Source of the DNA: Metaphire vulgaris
Taxonomy: Eukaryota > Annelida > Clitellata > Crassiclitellata > Megascolecidae
DNA length: 64,000 nt
Assembly (NCBI GenBank): GCA_018105865.1
Contig: CM030851.1
Coordinates: forward strand, 186,001 to 250,000
Reading direction: 5' to 3'
The notes under the pieces are model-generated. The model did no database searches. It was not told the origin of the DNA and saw nothing but the letters and a program-made list of their open reading frames with translations. Shown one piece after another: positions 1 through 17,333 of the stretch. A program made the translations under genes and the position numbers. Each line of letters opens with the position of its first letter. Within the stretch, counting starts at the first letter, position 1.

Positions 1-2
1 CC

Positions 3-1632
3 GACGAATGGCCCCTGGAGAGAGGGTCGATCGACAAGAGAGCGTTCATCAGCGGAGACATCGTAGACCACCCAAGAGGCTTCGGTCCGGTCTTAGAGCG
101 CCTCTGGTTGAGTTCCAGCGGAGTGGCTCTGCTTATGCGTCATCCAATTCCAGTGCAGCTCAGTCTCAACTCATTCGATTCTTTGCTCAACCGAACAGAC
201 GGACACCTGTGCATTCATTCGGGCGACCACCTGCGCCCAACGCAGACGACAGGTGGTCGTAACCTCAGCTACAGCGTCTGCGTCGCAGACGACATCCGTC
301 AAGCGCGTTCCGTCGCTCTGACGCAGTCGCTTGGTGGTCACGTGACGAGAAATGCCCCTCCACCGCAGCGTCTGTTCGAGACACCTGTATGGTCGACGTC
401 GTCCTACCTGAGAGATCGCTACAATCAGTCGCAGGTGGAGGACTTTGCAGCCCAGGTGAGCGCAGGTGGAATGGGAGGTGGAGTCGTCATGATGGACTCC
501 GGGTGGGAGGGTGTCGACGGAGACGCCACCTTCGACGCCTCGAGGTTTCCCCGTCCAGAGCATCTGGTGGAGTCCCTGCACCAGAAAGGGCTCCTCGTGT
601 CGCTGGCCGCCCATGCGCTCGTCGGCATCACCAGCGCCGCCTTCCAGCAGGCCGCAGACAACGGCTACCTGGTCAGGGACCAGGGCGGTGTCGTCCCGGG
701 CCTCGTTCCGTCGAGACGCAAGTTCCGCAACAGCAGCAGCAGCAGCAGCGGCGGCGGGCGGCGGGGTCAGCGGGGTCATCGACGTCGGGACGAACGGCAT
801 CGAATGGCTGCGAAGGAAGTTGATCGACGTAAAGACCAAGTACAGCGTCGACTCTTTCCACTTCGAAGGAGGCGAAGTCCTGTCTCTGCCGATGAACCCG
901 ACGCTCAGCGTCCCTCTGACGGACCCCAACGACTACACGAAGACGGCGGCCGAGGCGTTCTCGTCGTTCGGCGAGACTCTGCTGTGCGTTCGATCGGCGT
1001 ACAGAGCCCAGAACCTGTCCCTCGTCGTCCGACTGACCGCCGGCTCTTCCACGTGGAACGACACCGGAGGACTGGCCACCGTCATTCCCACCGTCATCAC
1101 CATGGGACTGATGGGCTATCCGTTCTTCATTCCCACTGAAGTGGGCGGAGGAGGAGGCGGAGGAGGAGGAGGGCAGGAGGCGGAGGAGATGCCGTCGAAG
1201 GAGTTGTACATGCGTTGGCTTCAGTTGTCTTCGTTTCTTCCCGTCATGCACTTGTCCATTCCTCCGTCCTATTTTGACAATGAAACGGTTCACTTGGCCG
1301 AGCGTCTGATGGTCATTCGTCGGCAGTTCGTTCTGCCGGAGACGTTGCGAGTGTTGGGGGTCGCCGCCGACCTACTCACGCCCCTCGTCAGACCCATTTG
1401 GTGGGACTGTCCGACGGACAGAGAGGCCCTCGGGTCAGCCACTGAATTCCTCGTCGGGAGGGCGATCCTCGTAGCCCCGGTAACCGCAGAGGGAGAGAGG
1501 GAACGTGACGTGTATCTGCCGGAGGGCGTTTGGGTCGACGTCGACCACGGAGACGCCGTTCATCGGGGGCCAAAGTGGCTCCGGGCGTATCCCGCCCCGT
1601 TAAACGAAGTGCCCTATTTTGTTCGCAGATAG
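3..1632 (+). CDS. MYORG: MYORG-like GH31 family glycosidase, 3' part, with an internal frame break
   Basis: The gene enters from the left in frame 3 and ends with TAG at 1630-1632. The first part (3 to about 710) carries the pre-barrel region (GFGPVLERLWLSS) and barrel start (PVWSTSS, DSGWEG). The second part, in frame 1 from about 760, carries IDVGTNGIEWL, FHFEGGE, TWNDTGGLATVIPT, MRWLQLSSFLP and a C-terminal beta domain ending VPYFVRR. This order is that of the animal MYORG/SITS-binding branch of GH31, type II Golgi/ER enzymes. The two frames meet at a CAG/GGC-rich stretch (712-760) of a length that does not keep frame, so one continuous protein is not encoded as read. The usual GH31 nucleophile Asp (FKFDAGE in relatives) is Glu here; the acid/base Asp in TWND is present. 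No introns are visible. It may be an expansion-mutated allele, an assembly indel or a decaying gene. Confidence 0.84.
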
Positions 1633-2172
1633 TCTAGTCGGGAACGAGACTGTCGACATATATTCTGCGATCGCTGACTGATTCTCTCTCTCTGTCTGTC
1701 TCTTTCTGTCTGTCTGTCTGTCTCTCTCTGTCTCTCGGTGAGTCTCTATTCCCTTCGAATCTCGGTGTTTCCATCCATCCGCCGTCTGTACAGCGCTCGA
1801 GGGACATTAGAATATCAAAGCGTTACATCGATTTAACAAAAATGCCAAGTTTCTTACCGTTGCTATATGAAATTCCATACAACTTGAGTAAATGTAAATG
1901 AAATATATTATTGTATATGATTGGCCCTATTAAGTGTCACAGTGTGGCTGTTGATGAATTCTAATGTAATCAAATAAGCGAAGTCTTCTGTTAACTGTCT
2001 GCCTCGCAAACTTTTTTTGCCTCTAGGTTCTAGACTAGAAATGTACTTGTATTTTAGGAAGTAAATCATTTCAATCTCTCATCTTATTCATTTCCAACAC
2101 AGACGACGACATCGACGACATAATTGCCCCACTGACTACCAGCCCCAACAGCGCTGTCAGCTGCAGTAGGCC
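1633..2172. other. 3' flank of the GH31 gene
   Basis: No coding exon is visible. A (TC/TG)-rich tract lies at about 1684-1735 and the rest is AT-rich, consistent with a 3' untranslated region and intergenic spacer. Confidence 0.5.
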
Positions 2173-2452
2173 CAGTGGGGTAGCCAGGATTTCCTGAAGG
2201 GGGTTTGATCTTTGGTTTTGACTGTGACCAACTTTGGAAAAAATCTTGACAAGCAAAAAACGTTATAACCTCTTTCCTGACAAGCAAAAAGGTTGTTGCC
2301 TTTCAAACCGTTACATTTTTAGCGCCAAGGGGGTTTTGACCCCAAAGTTGCGTCAAAAAATTAAAAATGCATAGAAACTCATTTAAAATATTTCGTTTTT
2401 GGCAGCCAAGAAGAGGGTGTTTAACCTCCAAGTCCCCTTGGCTACGCCACTG
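2173..2452. mobile_element. hAT-type MITE
   Basis: The ends are CAGTGGGGTAGCCAGG and CTTGGCTACGCCACTG, inverted copies of one another. The flanks AGTAGGCC and AATAGGCC match at 7 of 8 positions, as expected for an aged 8-bp hAT target duplication. The interior carries two tandem copies of the dispersed GACAAGCAAAAA motif, near 2247 and 2278. Confidence 0.8.
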
Positions 2453-2569
2453 AATAGGCCTATATCTAGCATGAAATTAAAATTATACGGTTACACTGTT
2501 TAGGTTTCTTCATTACAGCTTCTTCTTTCCCAGATTAACGTCAGGCGCTTAACACAACGGCGCTGTCCA

Positions 2570-2665
2570 TTAGTTACATCAACAAAATAGGGGAGAGGGG
2601 GTTTGAAAAACTTTGACAGTTGCTGACAGGGGAGGGGGTCAAGAGACGTTGACGTCAACAATTTC
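2570..2665 (-). repeat. Dispersed repeat, reverse copy of the one at 49492-49630
   Basis: The reverse complement reads TTGACCCCCTCCCC, then a GTCAGCAACTGTCAAA-like stretch, the same order as at 49530-49560. A second copy in the same window supports a transposon-derived repeat family. Its ends were not resolved. Confidence 0.5.
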
Positions 2666-3965
2666 AATTTTTACAAATAATTAATCAGAATAGGCCTCTA
2701 TACTATTTATTACAACGGATACACTGTATAAGTGGTGCAGTGAGGATTCCAGAATAGGGACACTTCCATATTTTTGAACCCAAATGTCTTGACGAGCAAG
2801 AAAAGGTCGCCGTTTGAAACACTTTATAGTCTGCCGTTTGGTTTCCTCGATCTAATACTACCCCTACTCAGGCTACCCTCCCCCTCAACTACCCACCGGC
2901 TTTGGACAAATTATCTCGCGACCCCTCCGAATAGGGAGGGGCCGTGTCTCCCCTTTGCCCTCCCGTCGATCGCAGAATTGGGCGTGTGACCGTCTTCCAC
3001 TAAGCCACGTCAGTTTCTACTCGATGCATAATGTGACGACCAGGCCAGATTATTCATTAGATATACATATATATATACATATCTCTACTAGGGACTGGGG
3101 AGAGGCCGGAACGGTAGCGCGCGCGAGTGCGATATGGAAGCGTGGCTGCAGCAGTAGGCGTCGGGTATAAAAACTAGGAAAGCGCGGGATAAGAGAGATC
3201 GGTGCCACGGAGTTGGTCAGAGGAGGGCACTGGAAATTCACGTGGTTTATGCGTGATTACCAATCGTTCAGAGTTACTGTTAATAGGGACTTGAGACGTC
3301 GGCGTTAGGAATCTTGAATAGTAGACACTGCGCTGCAAAGACATCGCTGAAACATAACAGATAAGGATAATTCGATATATGTGTATTAATATGGTGCATT
3401 GCACAACAATTGCTTATTATATTCACTCTCTGAATGACATTAATAACTATTAATAACTATAAATTAGAATGGAGAATGTTGGCAAATGATGATAATAATA
3501 ATAATAATACTTCATTAACTGTATCTTCTTGTGTTACACTAAACTAGACCTGCTTCACGAGTTGATCTCTACCCAGTGGTAATCCACTGGGCGAACCCGG
3601 GACATTGACCGAACTGCCGGAGGGAGCAAAGGACGGGAGGAAGGGGAACCGGGACAGAGGGTGCAGCCCCCCCTTTAGTGCTACGGCGGGAGGTCATCAC
3701 AATAATCGAGTGCCGTACATTGAAAGCAATGCCACAAATCACACAAACAGATTTCCAAATGAACACTTGTTCTTGTACTCTGCACGTGCCACTCGATTGG
3801 TTATTACAACTGACAGGATGAACTGAATACTCAATTGAGAAACGGATAATTTACTGCAATTATCAACCTCTGTATCTTTGCTTGCCAAAACAACTGTTTC
3901 TACTTTAGACAGTTTTAAGCAAAGCAGCAGCGGCAACAAACGCCAGTTGTTAAGCCCCAGTTGAG
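2666..3965. other. Intergenic spacer without a recognised gene
   Basis: Nothing in either strand reads as a conserved protein. One copy of the dispersed GACGAGCAAGAAAAGGTC motif lies at about 2790-2810. A short ATA-rich tract (about 3060-3080) and an AAT tract (about 3491-3508) are the only other visible structures. Confidence 0.5.
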
Positions 3966-8802
<4,837 letters not shown>

Positions 8803-10284
8803 ATTTTGCGTTTGGAAAATGCAGGAACTAGAACAGATTCAAAAGACAACGATACCAACAACGACATGAGAAATGCCAACTTCAGTCTCTCCTAAACACT
8901 GAGTTGAACTCAAACTTCAGATGACTCCAAAAGATAAAATCTCATCTTAATGCCAGGAAAACAAAAACAGGGAGAAATAAATCATTAGAACAACAATATT
9001 ACGAATGTCAGCATCAAGCCAACATGCAAAATCCATTTGCTGTCCCATGCCTTGGAATGTGAAACTGAGTTTCATCATGTTTGAGTTTGATGATAGAAAT
9101 GTAATTATGAACAGCATAAAAAGCTTTGGTTAGGTCAACGAATGAACCGATTGGGAGTCTGTTGCCAATTGACAGACAGACTTTGATAAAGAGGTCAGCG
9201 ACAGCAGGTGAGGTATTGAGGCAGTTTCATAACTCAAACTCAAAATGCAGCTAAACCTATTTAATAGTACTTTTTCTTATATATCAATATTATTTTGAAG
9301 CTATTAATTTAGGCCAGTTTCTCTATTTTGGAATACAGCAGTGGCTAAAGCAATAATTAGACACAAAGAGAAAGCGTTAACGGAAAATGTGAACATAAGA
9401 TAACAAGCAATCCACATGGTAACGAATCGTCCATTATATTATATAAGCGATGATGTCTTTGAATTCAAAGCCATGGAATCAGCAATCGTGCACTTAGCTT
9501 TCCTAAATGGATGCGATGAACGGCTGCTGAAAAATGCCACAACAAGGTCAGCACTGGCACATCACTCCAGCCTAAGTGCTGTCATTGGGAAAGACAGACA
9601 CTAGAAGAGCAGATGAAATCAGCCAATGCGGTCTTTGCAATTATCAAGTCATCTGCTGCTTCTAGAAACTGAATAACTGGTCAGACCACCGAGGGCCTAC
9701 GAGTTAAGTCCAACCGCATAACCGGTTTAGCTCCAGCTCTAAATAAGCGGATGACTCTTTAATGAATCGTGAATAAATTAGCACTACAAAAGTTTATTAA
9801 TGTTGTTATTATCGAGGAAAGAAACCGGACTAGGATCATAAATGCATTACAGCTAACGAGCAGTTCTTACGATAAGATTTAACAGAAATAACAAAACAAG
9901 GTTTTACTTCAGATCTAGATTCCTTGAAATTCCAGAAAAAATCATTTTCCGACAAATTAAAAACATTTTCGGCTAAAAAAGATGACGAAAACGAAGAAAT
10001 CAAAACATTAATTTCAACGATCAGCCGTCGTGTGGATTTATAAAAAAACACACAAGTCAACCTTTCCTCAAAGTCCTATGTCGAAATCTCATGAAACTTA
10101 GTAGAAATAAGTCGATATCTATGCTGAAATGAAGACTGCGATTGGTCGCTGTTTATCGGCAAGTGCTCTTGTCAATGCATGCAGTGACTCGCAGCTGCTT
10201 CTCAGTTGTTTTAATAAAGCGCTAGCGTTGATACATATACAGTCTGTTATACTTCGATAATTCCCAAATCTCAACTGAATTAGA
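8803..10284. promoter_or_regulatory. Shared upstream region of the divergent PARL and FBXL genes
   Basis: About 1.5 kb separate the two start codons. No conserved exon is seen. A degenerate LINE fragment occupies about 9005-9190. Promoter elements could not be recognised, so the regulatory label rests on position only. Confidence 0.35.
9005..9190 (-). mobile_element. Degenerate LINE reverse-transcriptase fragment
   Basis: The minus strand reads GSFVDLTKAFYAVH, which matches the (F)xDxxKAFD(T/S)V motif of non-LTR reverse transcriptases, and ends shortly after. A single motif only, so support is moderate. Confidence 0.5.
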
Positions 10285-13144
10285 ATGGAATGGAGCATCG
10301 CGAGGCGTTTAAATCACTTCGATGATCTTCCAGAGAATATTATACTTGAAATCTTCAAGTATCTTTCTCCGAAGGAATTGCTTATCATTAGAAGGTATTA
10401 AGCTGTCGCCAGAACATTGTTCAGCAGACATTTCGATGCGCTAGATCGGCTAGATTAGAAAAGACATTGGCTTGACTCAGCGGTGTGATGCCAATTGATT
10501 AACAACCGGTTCGCTGACGTTATATAGGGGTATTCAGTGTTTACCAACACGGTCCGGTTGCTCCGCCCACTGGTGGGCAGAAACCATAGAAACCATTGTT
10601 GCCTATTAATAGACGCCAATGGCAGAAGCAGATTTCTTGCTGGTGGGCATAGATCAGTGACCATAGAGATTGTTCTGGATACTCCTATACTACTCTAAAG
10701 CACCTTTACAATTTGAACTGACTTCGTCTGTGTTCAGGGTCTAGTTGGATGCCAGCTTTGATCTGGTAGCCTTAATGTCCACTGGAAAAGGGTGCGGTGA
10801 AACTGGGAGCTAGGTAGGAGATGCTCAGATGACATGGACCACATGGTGGGTGCTTTTAAGTGTTAACCAATAATTTCAATAAATCACATCCGATGTAATT
10901 ATAGCCATGGTAGAGTAACATTTGAATGCTGTTGGGTTACAAGACCGACAACCACCTAAAAATCAAGTGTCGATCCAAGGGCTGAAAGGTTTTCCACACG
11001 TATTCATGAGAACGAAAACCAGCCCAGTAAGCAAGGAGACGGTTCATTGACAAAGTCGTCATTTTAACAAACGGTTCGGCCGAACCAGACTGAACCGGCT
11101 CCATCACACCCCTGGCTTGACTAAGTTGACTGGAAGATTATTCCTGTAAATCACAGACAGCTGTAATATAATTAGTAGTGTCAAATTGTCAATTACAGAT
11201 AAAAAAACCGCAGAAATAAATATGTAAATAAAACTAAGATCCTGCAACAAGAGCGTCGCAGCAATGGTCATGATGAATTTTTATTTTAGATCTAATATAA
11301 ATCCGTTTGAATTAATCAAAATGTAGATGTCAGTGGTGTAAAAGTGTTTATTTTAAAATTATATATGTTTCTTTTATAATAATAATAATAATAACAATTT
11401 TCTGGGACTAAAGTTCTATGCAGCTCATATTAATGTCCATTCACCTCTAGTGGTTATACAGTTATACATTATCTCCAGTCCCTCCCTTTTAGCAAACCCA
11501 GAATAGTTGGCTTACCTCAGCACAGAACTGTCATCTGGCAAGATATCGAAACACTCATTTGTAGTTGCGTATAGGACAAAATGTAGCAAATACAGTTCAT
11601 TGTCTTATAGGATGGATCCTATTTACGTTATTCATTTAAGCATATATAAATACAAAAACATCTCTTACCTGCTGATATTCATGATAAATAATTACTAACT
11701 TGTATTTTGTCTAAATGATAAAGCTGTCTTTCATGCATCACCGTTTGAAGGCTATATTTGTATACTGACCCTTTTAGCCTTTCTCTGTGTATTTAATGAT
11801 TTCTAATTAATTACAGCTTATTTGCAGAAACTACGAACTTTGCATTTGTCTGCTTTGGCCATTAGTGTCATTACCTGTTTAGGGATCTGCTAGTTTTAAA
11901 ATATTTGTCTGGTTCTGTCTGATTATTGTTCATTTTAGAGTTTGCAAGAAATGGAAAAGAGTTGCAGCTGACAGAAGCCTCTGGCGAAGAGTCGAAAATT
12001 TTAACCTACAAATATTTAGTTAAAAATAAAGTTTAGTTTAACTACTTTTTCCAACTAGTGCCCATCACTGTTTGTCTGCTTTGGCCATTAGTGTCTCGAA
12101 AATATTTGTCGTTCTGTCTGATTATTGTTCTTTGGGAAAATTGATCAGGAATCAATTATCAGATTCTCTGACTTCAATTCAAATCAAAGGAACATTGCAA
12201 CACAGAAGAGATGGCATCAAACGTTGTTATAACATTGATATTCTGTAATCTTAGTTGATCTGCCCATGCAATATCTGTGTAACTGGACTGAAAATATCAA
12301 GACTTTGGATGCTTGAAATATGCTGATAGGGGTTGTAGTTGACTCAGTGGTTAGACTTATGTAGTAGGCCTAAATTGACTAAAATCCTATATTGGAACTG
12401 AATCAACAGATATTTTATACTGTCAAGAGATATTTATGTCAAATAGTCTTGCTTGTTTTAATATTTGTCTCTATATTAATGCATCTTCTTTGTGCAGGAA
12501 AAACTTCTCTTGATTTGAAAAAATCAACAATTTCGGATGCTGTGTTGAAAGACTTGAAAGAACGATGTCCAAACTTAAAACAGTTTGAAATAAGTCATGC
12601 CAATCTCTCTTCAGTTAATCTTGCTTCGTTTCCAACAGCAACTAATACGCTCATTCTGACAAACTGTCTGATGCCTTCTGGATGGTTTGAATGGCTTTCC
12701 AGTTCCAATAGTCCTCAGTTTAAATTGACTCATTTGGATTTAACGGAGAGTAGAAAACTGACAGACTCTGATTTGTCAAGCATTTGCAGAAATCAACTGG
12801 ATTTGGTGATTCTGAAGCTGAACGGATGCTATCGTCTTTCTGGACAAGGCATGAAAGTAATGACAAACCTGAAAGAACTTGTTACCTTAGAGATGAGCCA
12901 CACAAGATGTGATGACCTGCTGGTGCACCATCTCTGTGTTGCCACTAGGAAATTGCAGCATCTTGATGTGTCTTTCTGTGCACAAGTCAATGACGAGTGT
13001 CTGGAAAATATAGCTACTTTACCGCATCTGAAATTCTTAGTTCTCATAGGATGCAAAGCTATCAGTGATGATAGCATCAGTAAACTGTTAACAATTAAGC
13101 ATAGAATAGTCGTGAAGTCGGACAAAGCAGACTTTCATGGCTAA
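10285..13144 (+). CDS. FBXL12: F-box and leucine-rich repeat protein, FBXL12-like
   Basis: Substrate receptor of an SCF ubiquitin ligase: the F-box binds SKP1 and the LRRs bind substrate. Exon 1 is 10285-10394 (MEWSIARRLNHFDDLPEN, IILEIFKYLSPKELLIIRR). Exon 2 starts at 11939 and completes the F-box (VCKKWKRVAADRSLWRRVE), with a possible end at 12018. The last exon is 12498-13144 and carries LRRs (RCPNLKQFEISHANL, LTHLDLTESRKLTD, LQHLDVSFCAQVND). A middle exon ending at 12222 encodes GKLIRNQLSDSLTSIQIKG, which lines up with the human FBXL12 segment before its LRRs, but its 5' edge is unclear. An acceptor in phase with exon 2 is at 12163, while the similarity begins at about 12131. F-box plus short LRR domain and about 310 residues fit FBXL12 rather than the longer FBXL2/20 group. 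Confidence 0.76.
10478..11114. mobile_element. hAT-type element in FBXL intron 1
   Basis: The ends are CAGCGGTGTGATG and CATCACACCCCTG, flanked by perfect 8-bp duplications GCTTGACT (10470-10477 and 11115-11122). GAACCGGCTCC-type sequence near the right end is mirrored by AACCGGTTCGC near the left. No transposase frame. Confidence 0.88.
11847..12131 (+). repeat. Direct duplication spanning the 3' end of FBXL intron 1 and intron 2
   Basis: TTGTCTGCTTTGGCCATTAG to TCTGATTATTGTTC at 11847-11930 recurs at 12071-12131, with a deletion of about 22 nt in the second copy. Copy one ends at the working acceptor before exon 2; copy two ends where the next exon should begin. Confidence 0.85.
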
Positions 13145-15879
13145 TTTGCCTTTATGGCCACTATATTTACCAGAGAGGAATATGTAGAAATCATTAGCAG
13201 ATTACATACCAAATATGTATTTCAGCATAGATTTGATTTTAGATTGGATATTTTGATGAACAAATCACAAAATAATGACAGAAGGAATTTTAATTGACAA
13301 GATGAATCTCAGGATGATGTGATCTTAAAGTGAAAACAGATCTATTAGAAAATCGAATGAGTTAGTTCCTTATTTGCAGTTGTTCTTCAGTGTCTCTTTC
13401 CAGCAGCTAATGGGACTTGTTGTGTGACTGAGATCCCTGTGGCTACATTTATACAATGCAAATGCACAGAATGATTGATACAATGATACTAACTTCAAAA
13501 CTAATCTTTCATCACCTAAATGTTTATCTTAATGTCATACACCATTTGCTATCTGCCCTCATATTTGGAATAGCCTACCCATTCAATTAAAAACCCTAAT
13601 TTTAATGAGTTTAAAATTAAAACTAAATATTTTATTATATCTAACATTTACTAATTTGTGTAGACATTCAATATTTACCCATTTTGTATCCTTAATTAAT
13701 TAATCCTTGTCTGCCTAATTACATCAAACTGCTACTTATATATTTCAAATTAATTACTTTATCCAAGGTACCTACTGGTGGGAGTTTACTCCCTTTACTT
13801 GGTATCTTTTATTTCCATTATTAACCCCTTATATTGATTATAAATTATCTATAATGATGTTCGTATTCACTATGCATTTTATTCTTTAATTAAGTCATTA
13901 GCAATTTGCAATAATTGCACTCTTTATATATTCTTCATGTTTATAATTCATTCTCACAACCTTAAATACTGTATATTATTAACTAGTCTTGCTTATATTA
14001 TCAGTCTCTTCAATGTCAAGGTACTCAATTGATCACAATTATTGTAATTGCTATTGTACACTGTTCATTGTTCATTTGGAAATAATAAACCTCGTTCATT
14101 CATTCTATGTGGCCATATTAGATGCCTATTACAAGGCTGCACCGCTATAATTGGGCTTCAAATTCCTCCAGCTTCACAGAGGCAAGACTCTTCCAATAAA
14201 TGAAATGAAAATTGGTGACAGAACGCTAGTTATTCATTAGAAAAGTACTGCCCTGAGCAGCAGTGGATCCAAATAATCTGCACATCTTCAACAAGTAGGA
14301 TTAGAGTTTATTCATCATCAATGTTCCAGACTAAGACTGTTGACAATTAAAAACAGTGCATGCAAAAGGTAGATTCCGTGCTGAGTGTTAATGGCAGCCT
14401 TTTGCAAATGGTAAATATGATTGATCAGTTTAATTACAACAAATCAGAAAATTCAACAGGTCTTATTAAAAGCACAATTATAAAGAAAACTGAAAATGCC
14501 TATCAAAGTGAATGAAGCAGTACTTTTATACTAATATGAAACATTAGGTGAAATAAGTCTAAACCACATGAATGGCATAATTAATGATGAATGATATGCA
14601 ACTGTAAAGTGTAAACATGCCCATCACTAATCATTGAAAGTAAATAATGTAACAACTAAATCAATAAATATTTCTTTAGAAATATAAATAAGAATTGATA
14701 ATTATGAGATTTTTCAAGTTATATAGCAGGGAGGCCAATTATAATGCTGTAGAAATATAGATATTCTGAATAGCTTATCTAATATGATAATAACAAGGTT
14801 TTAAAGTGGTTCAGTTGGGCCTGTCCTGTGCGAGAACCACTTTGGTGCAAAGGTTGTTTTATTTTTTATTTTTAATGCATTAATAATTAGTAAGTAATAG
14901 CAGCTATATCTAGGTAAAGCCCTTCTTCACAGGTTTTATATAGGCCTAATTAAGACCAATGTTGATATGGTTAATGGTCATAGAGTAAAATTCCATTATA
15001 TTGATATTCAGTGGACCTGTAGCTCTTCCCTGTTAAATCCTGCTAAATAATTTTTCAGTTAGAGTTAACTTAAGGGACAAAAACCGGATCAAAGCTTCCA
15101 TTATGGCCAATTGTGCAGAAATAGAATGCCACTGTTATCAGATGGTAGCAAAGTTTCTTCTAGTTGACTTGGTTTTGAAATCTAATGGGTTGTATACTAT
15201 ACTGTAGTTATTGTGGGTTTCTTCAAAATACAAACAAAATGTTAAAAGCTTTTTAAATAAAAGGTTATTTGAAAATAATTTACTTTAGATGTTAATACAG
15301 TATAAAACATGAAAACTGTTTTCAGTCATGTACCGCAATTATCAATTTGTTGGCATGATGGTAATCATCAACATCATCACAACAATCACAACAATAATTA
15401 GACAGCATATAAAATAACGACCTTTGCGTTTTCAAAAGAATATTGAATGCAAACAGTAGGAGATCTCTAGGCTTAAACATTTTCAAATCCATTTAAACTG
15501 ACTGGAACGCTCAATATGTGAGCACTGCTCTTCTCTTGATATCCGTGGCGACAGCATTTCAAAAGAACCGAAGTAAAGACGACTGGCGGAAACTCTCACC
15601 ATCGACTCGATGCATTCAGGCAGAAAGCTACAAAACCACAAACAAGCAAAGGAGTTGCTGTCAAGCATCATTTCAAGATGAAAGTACCAGTAATTATTGA
15701 AAGCTCTTATAGTGTTTGATTTGTGTTATATGTCCAAAGAAGTGCATTCATTACAGACCGACCACCAACGAGGCTAAAGGCCTGGTCATAATGAAGAGAT
15801 TACAAAGCAGCAGCCTTTGTCTCCAGACTCATAGCATAAAAATGCAAATAATTCCAAAAGTGACTTAAAACGTGAGGGT
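13145..15879. other. AT-rich spacer between the convergent FBXL and TMEM115 genes
   Basis: No coding exon is recognised in 2.7 kb. The first few hundred bases are probably the FBXL 3' UTR. One LINE tail relic is present at 14780-14843. Confidence 0.5.
14780..14843 (-). mobile_element. CR1-like LINE 3' end relic
   Basis: The reverse complement reads AGTGGTTCTCGCACAG, then GAACCACTTTAAAACCTT and GTTATTAT, the same 3' end as the copies at 40785-41010 and 62055-62235. Confidence 0.6.
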
Positions 15880-17333
15880 CTATTGCTGATCATCTGCTGG
15901 ATTTTCTGGAGGAACATGACAGAACCCTTCATGTGGAATATGCGAGCGTCTCCTCTGCCAACGCTGTCCTTCACCTGTTAAGGGGTTAAGAATAACCACC
16001 TGCACTTGGTTGAAAGCTCGGGCAGGGTGAGTGGAAAGCAGCCAAACAATAAACGCATCCTATGTTGTCATTGGCAGAAAAGAAGAACCTCAGGCATCCA
16101 AATTTCAAACATCAAAACAAAATAACACTTCCCAATCCCCTCCAATTCAAATCACATGAGTAAAAAGCTGAGATTCATTAAGTTATAAAATAATATAACA
16201 AATGAAGACACTGATAACCTCTTGTTCTTATTCGGAGGCCACTAGGAAAAGAAAGATAGAAAAGGTTTGTTTAAAAAGTACAAAATTAGGCAACTGTTCT
16301 GAAAAGTATGCAAGTATTTTGATTCAGAGAGAGTTCAGAAAGTCGGGCCACAATAAAAATTAAGGGCATTCCCATGCACACAGTAGTCCAAAAATTAATT
16401 GTGTTGCATCAAGATTTTAATCAAGCCATCAATAAATGGAGAAAATCAAATGGCAACAGGCATTTCAAGTGACAGGGGAACAAAGTACTGAAATACCGGA
16501 AATAAAAATAATTATCACTTAGTAAAACATTAATTCATGATTTAACTAAATCATATATGAACATAAGATTTAAGTAAATACAAAACAAACCTTGTAAGTG
16601 GAAAACTGTCATAATTGTCATTGGGAGATTCTGCACTCTGTTTTCCACAAACTCGAAAGCAAATCCAATTCAGAAATTTTTTATGAATTTGAAGATAGAT
16701 CCAACTGACAACAATTCCCCAGAAAAACATAACTGGAAAGGCTTCGCCAACAATGCCAACTTTCCTCAGCAAAACTGAAAACACAAGAAGCAGCAGAGGC
16801 AGGTGGCCAAACTGCAGCCTCTGTGATGACAGACTCAACACAACACTATCCGGCATGATCTTCTTTAAAGCAACAGAAACTGCAGCAATGTATCCAGCTA
16901 ACCCATTCACATGGACGTCAAACAGATAGTATGTATCCTGTGTCATTAGATAAAGCGCCACATAAGTTAACGCAGTCATCAGTCCCACAAACACATTGAC
17001 AACTGCATAGAATGCCAGCCTCTGCCTCGACGAGCACAACAGCGGTTCCAACAGACGATCCTGCAACAACACGACCACCACATCCCACACAACGATCCAC
17101 CAATGGACCTCGAAGAAGCTGTGGCTGAAACACGACCAGATCCACCAGTACGGTGGAAGTACATGGCCTGGAAAAACGACGAACTTGTACATGACACTGT
17201 CATCGAAGGAACACAAATACCCGACGCAGAGGGCGAAACTCAACGCCCCACTGGCCCATCGCCCGCCGCATCTGCCGCCGATTCTTCCTCCTCTCGTACC
17301 CTCGTCCAGAACAGTCAATTGCTCCGATGTCAT
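15880..17333 (-). CDS. TMEM115: TMEM115, Golgi multi-pass membrane protein
   Basis: TMEM115 is a Golgi membrane protein with a rhomboid-like fold that lacks protease residues. Exon 1, 16591-17333, starts MTSEQLTVLDEG and holds the whole membrane domain: PGHVLPPYWWIWSCFSHSF, a run of hydrophobic helices, VNVFVGLMTALTYV, DVHVNGLAGYIAAVSVALKK and VMFFWGIVVSWIYLQIH, all in family order. It ends in phase at NDNYDSFPLTR. Two short 3' exons fit the phase: 16219-16241, then 15880-16016, which encodes VQVVILNPLTGEGQRWQRRR and stops at 15880-15882. The last matches the family's cytosolic tail (a Leu-Pro-Gly-Thr segment followed by an Arg cluster) only loosely. The segment FFPEILQP of human TMEM115 was not found, so the 3' part of the model is tentative. 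Confidence 0.83.

Noticed and set aside
712..760. A short intron explaining the GH31 frame change
   Set aside because: No plausible GT-AG pair of realistic length spans the CAG/GGC tract; a frame break or assembly indel is more likely.
171..929. Long open frame antisense to the GH31 gene
   Set aside because: A shadow of a GC-rich coding region; it shows no domain and runs across the conserved sense protein.
16243..16590. A missing TMEM115 exon matching human FFPEILQPVVG
   Set aside because: I searched this intron on the minus strand and found nothing that fits phase and sequence.
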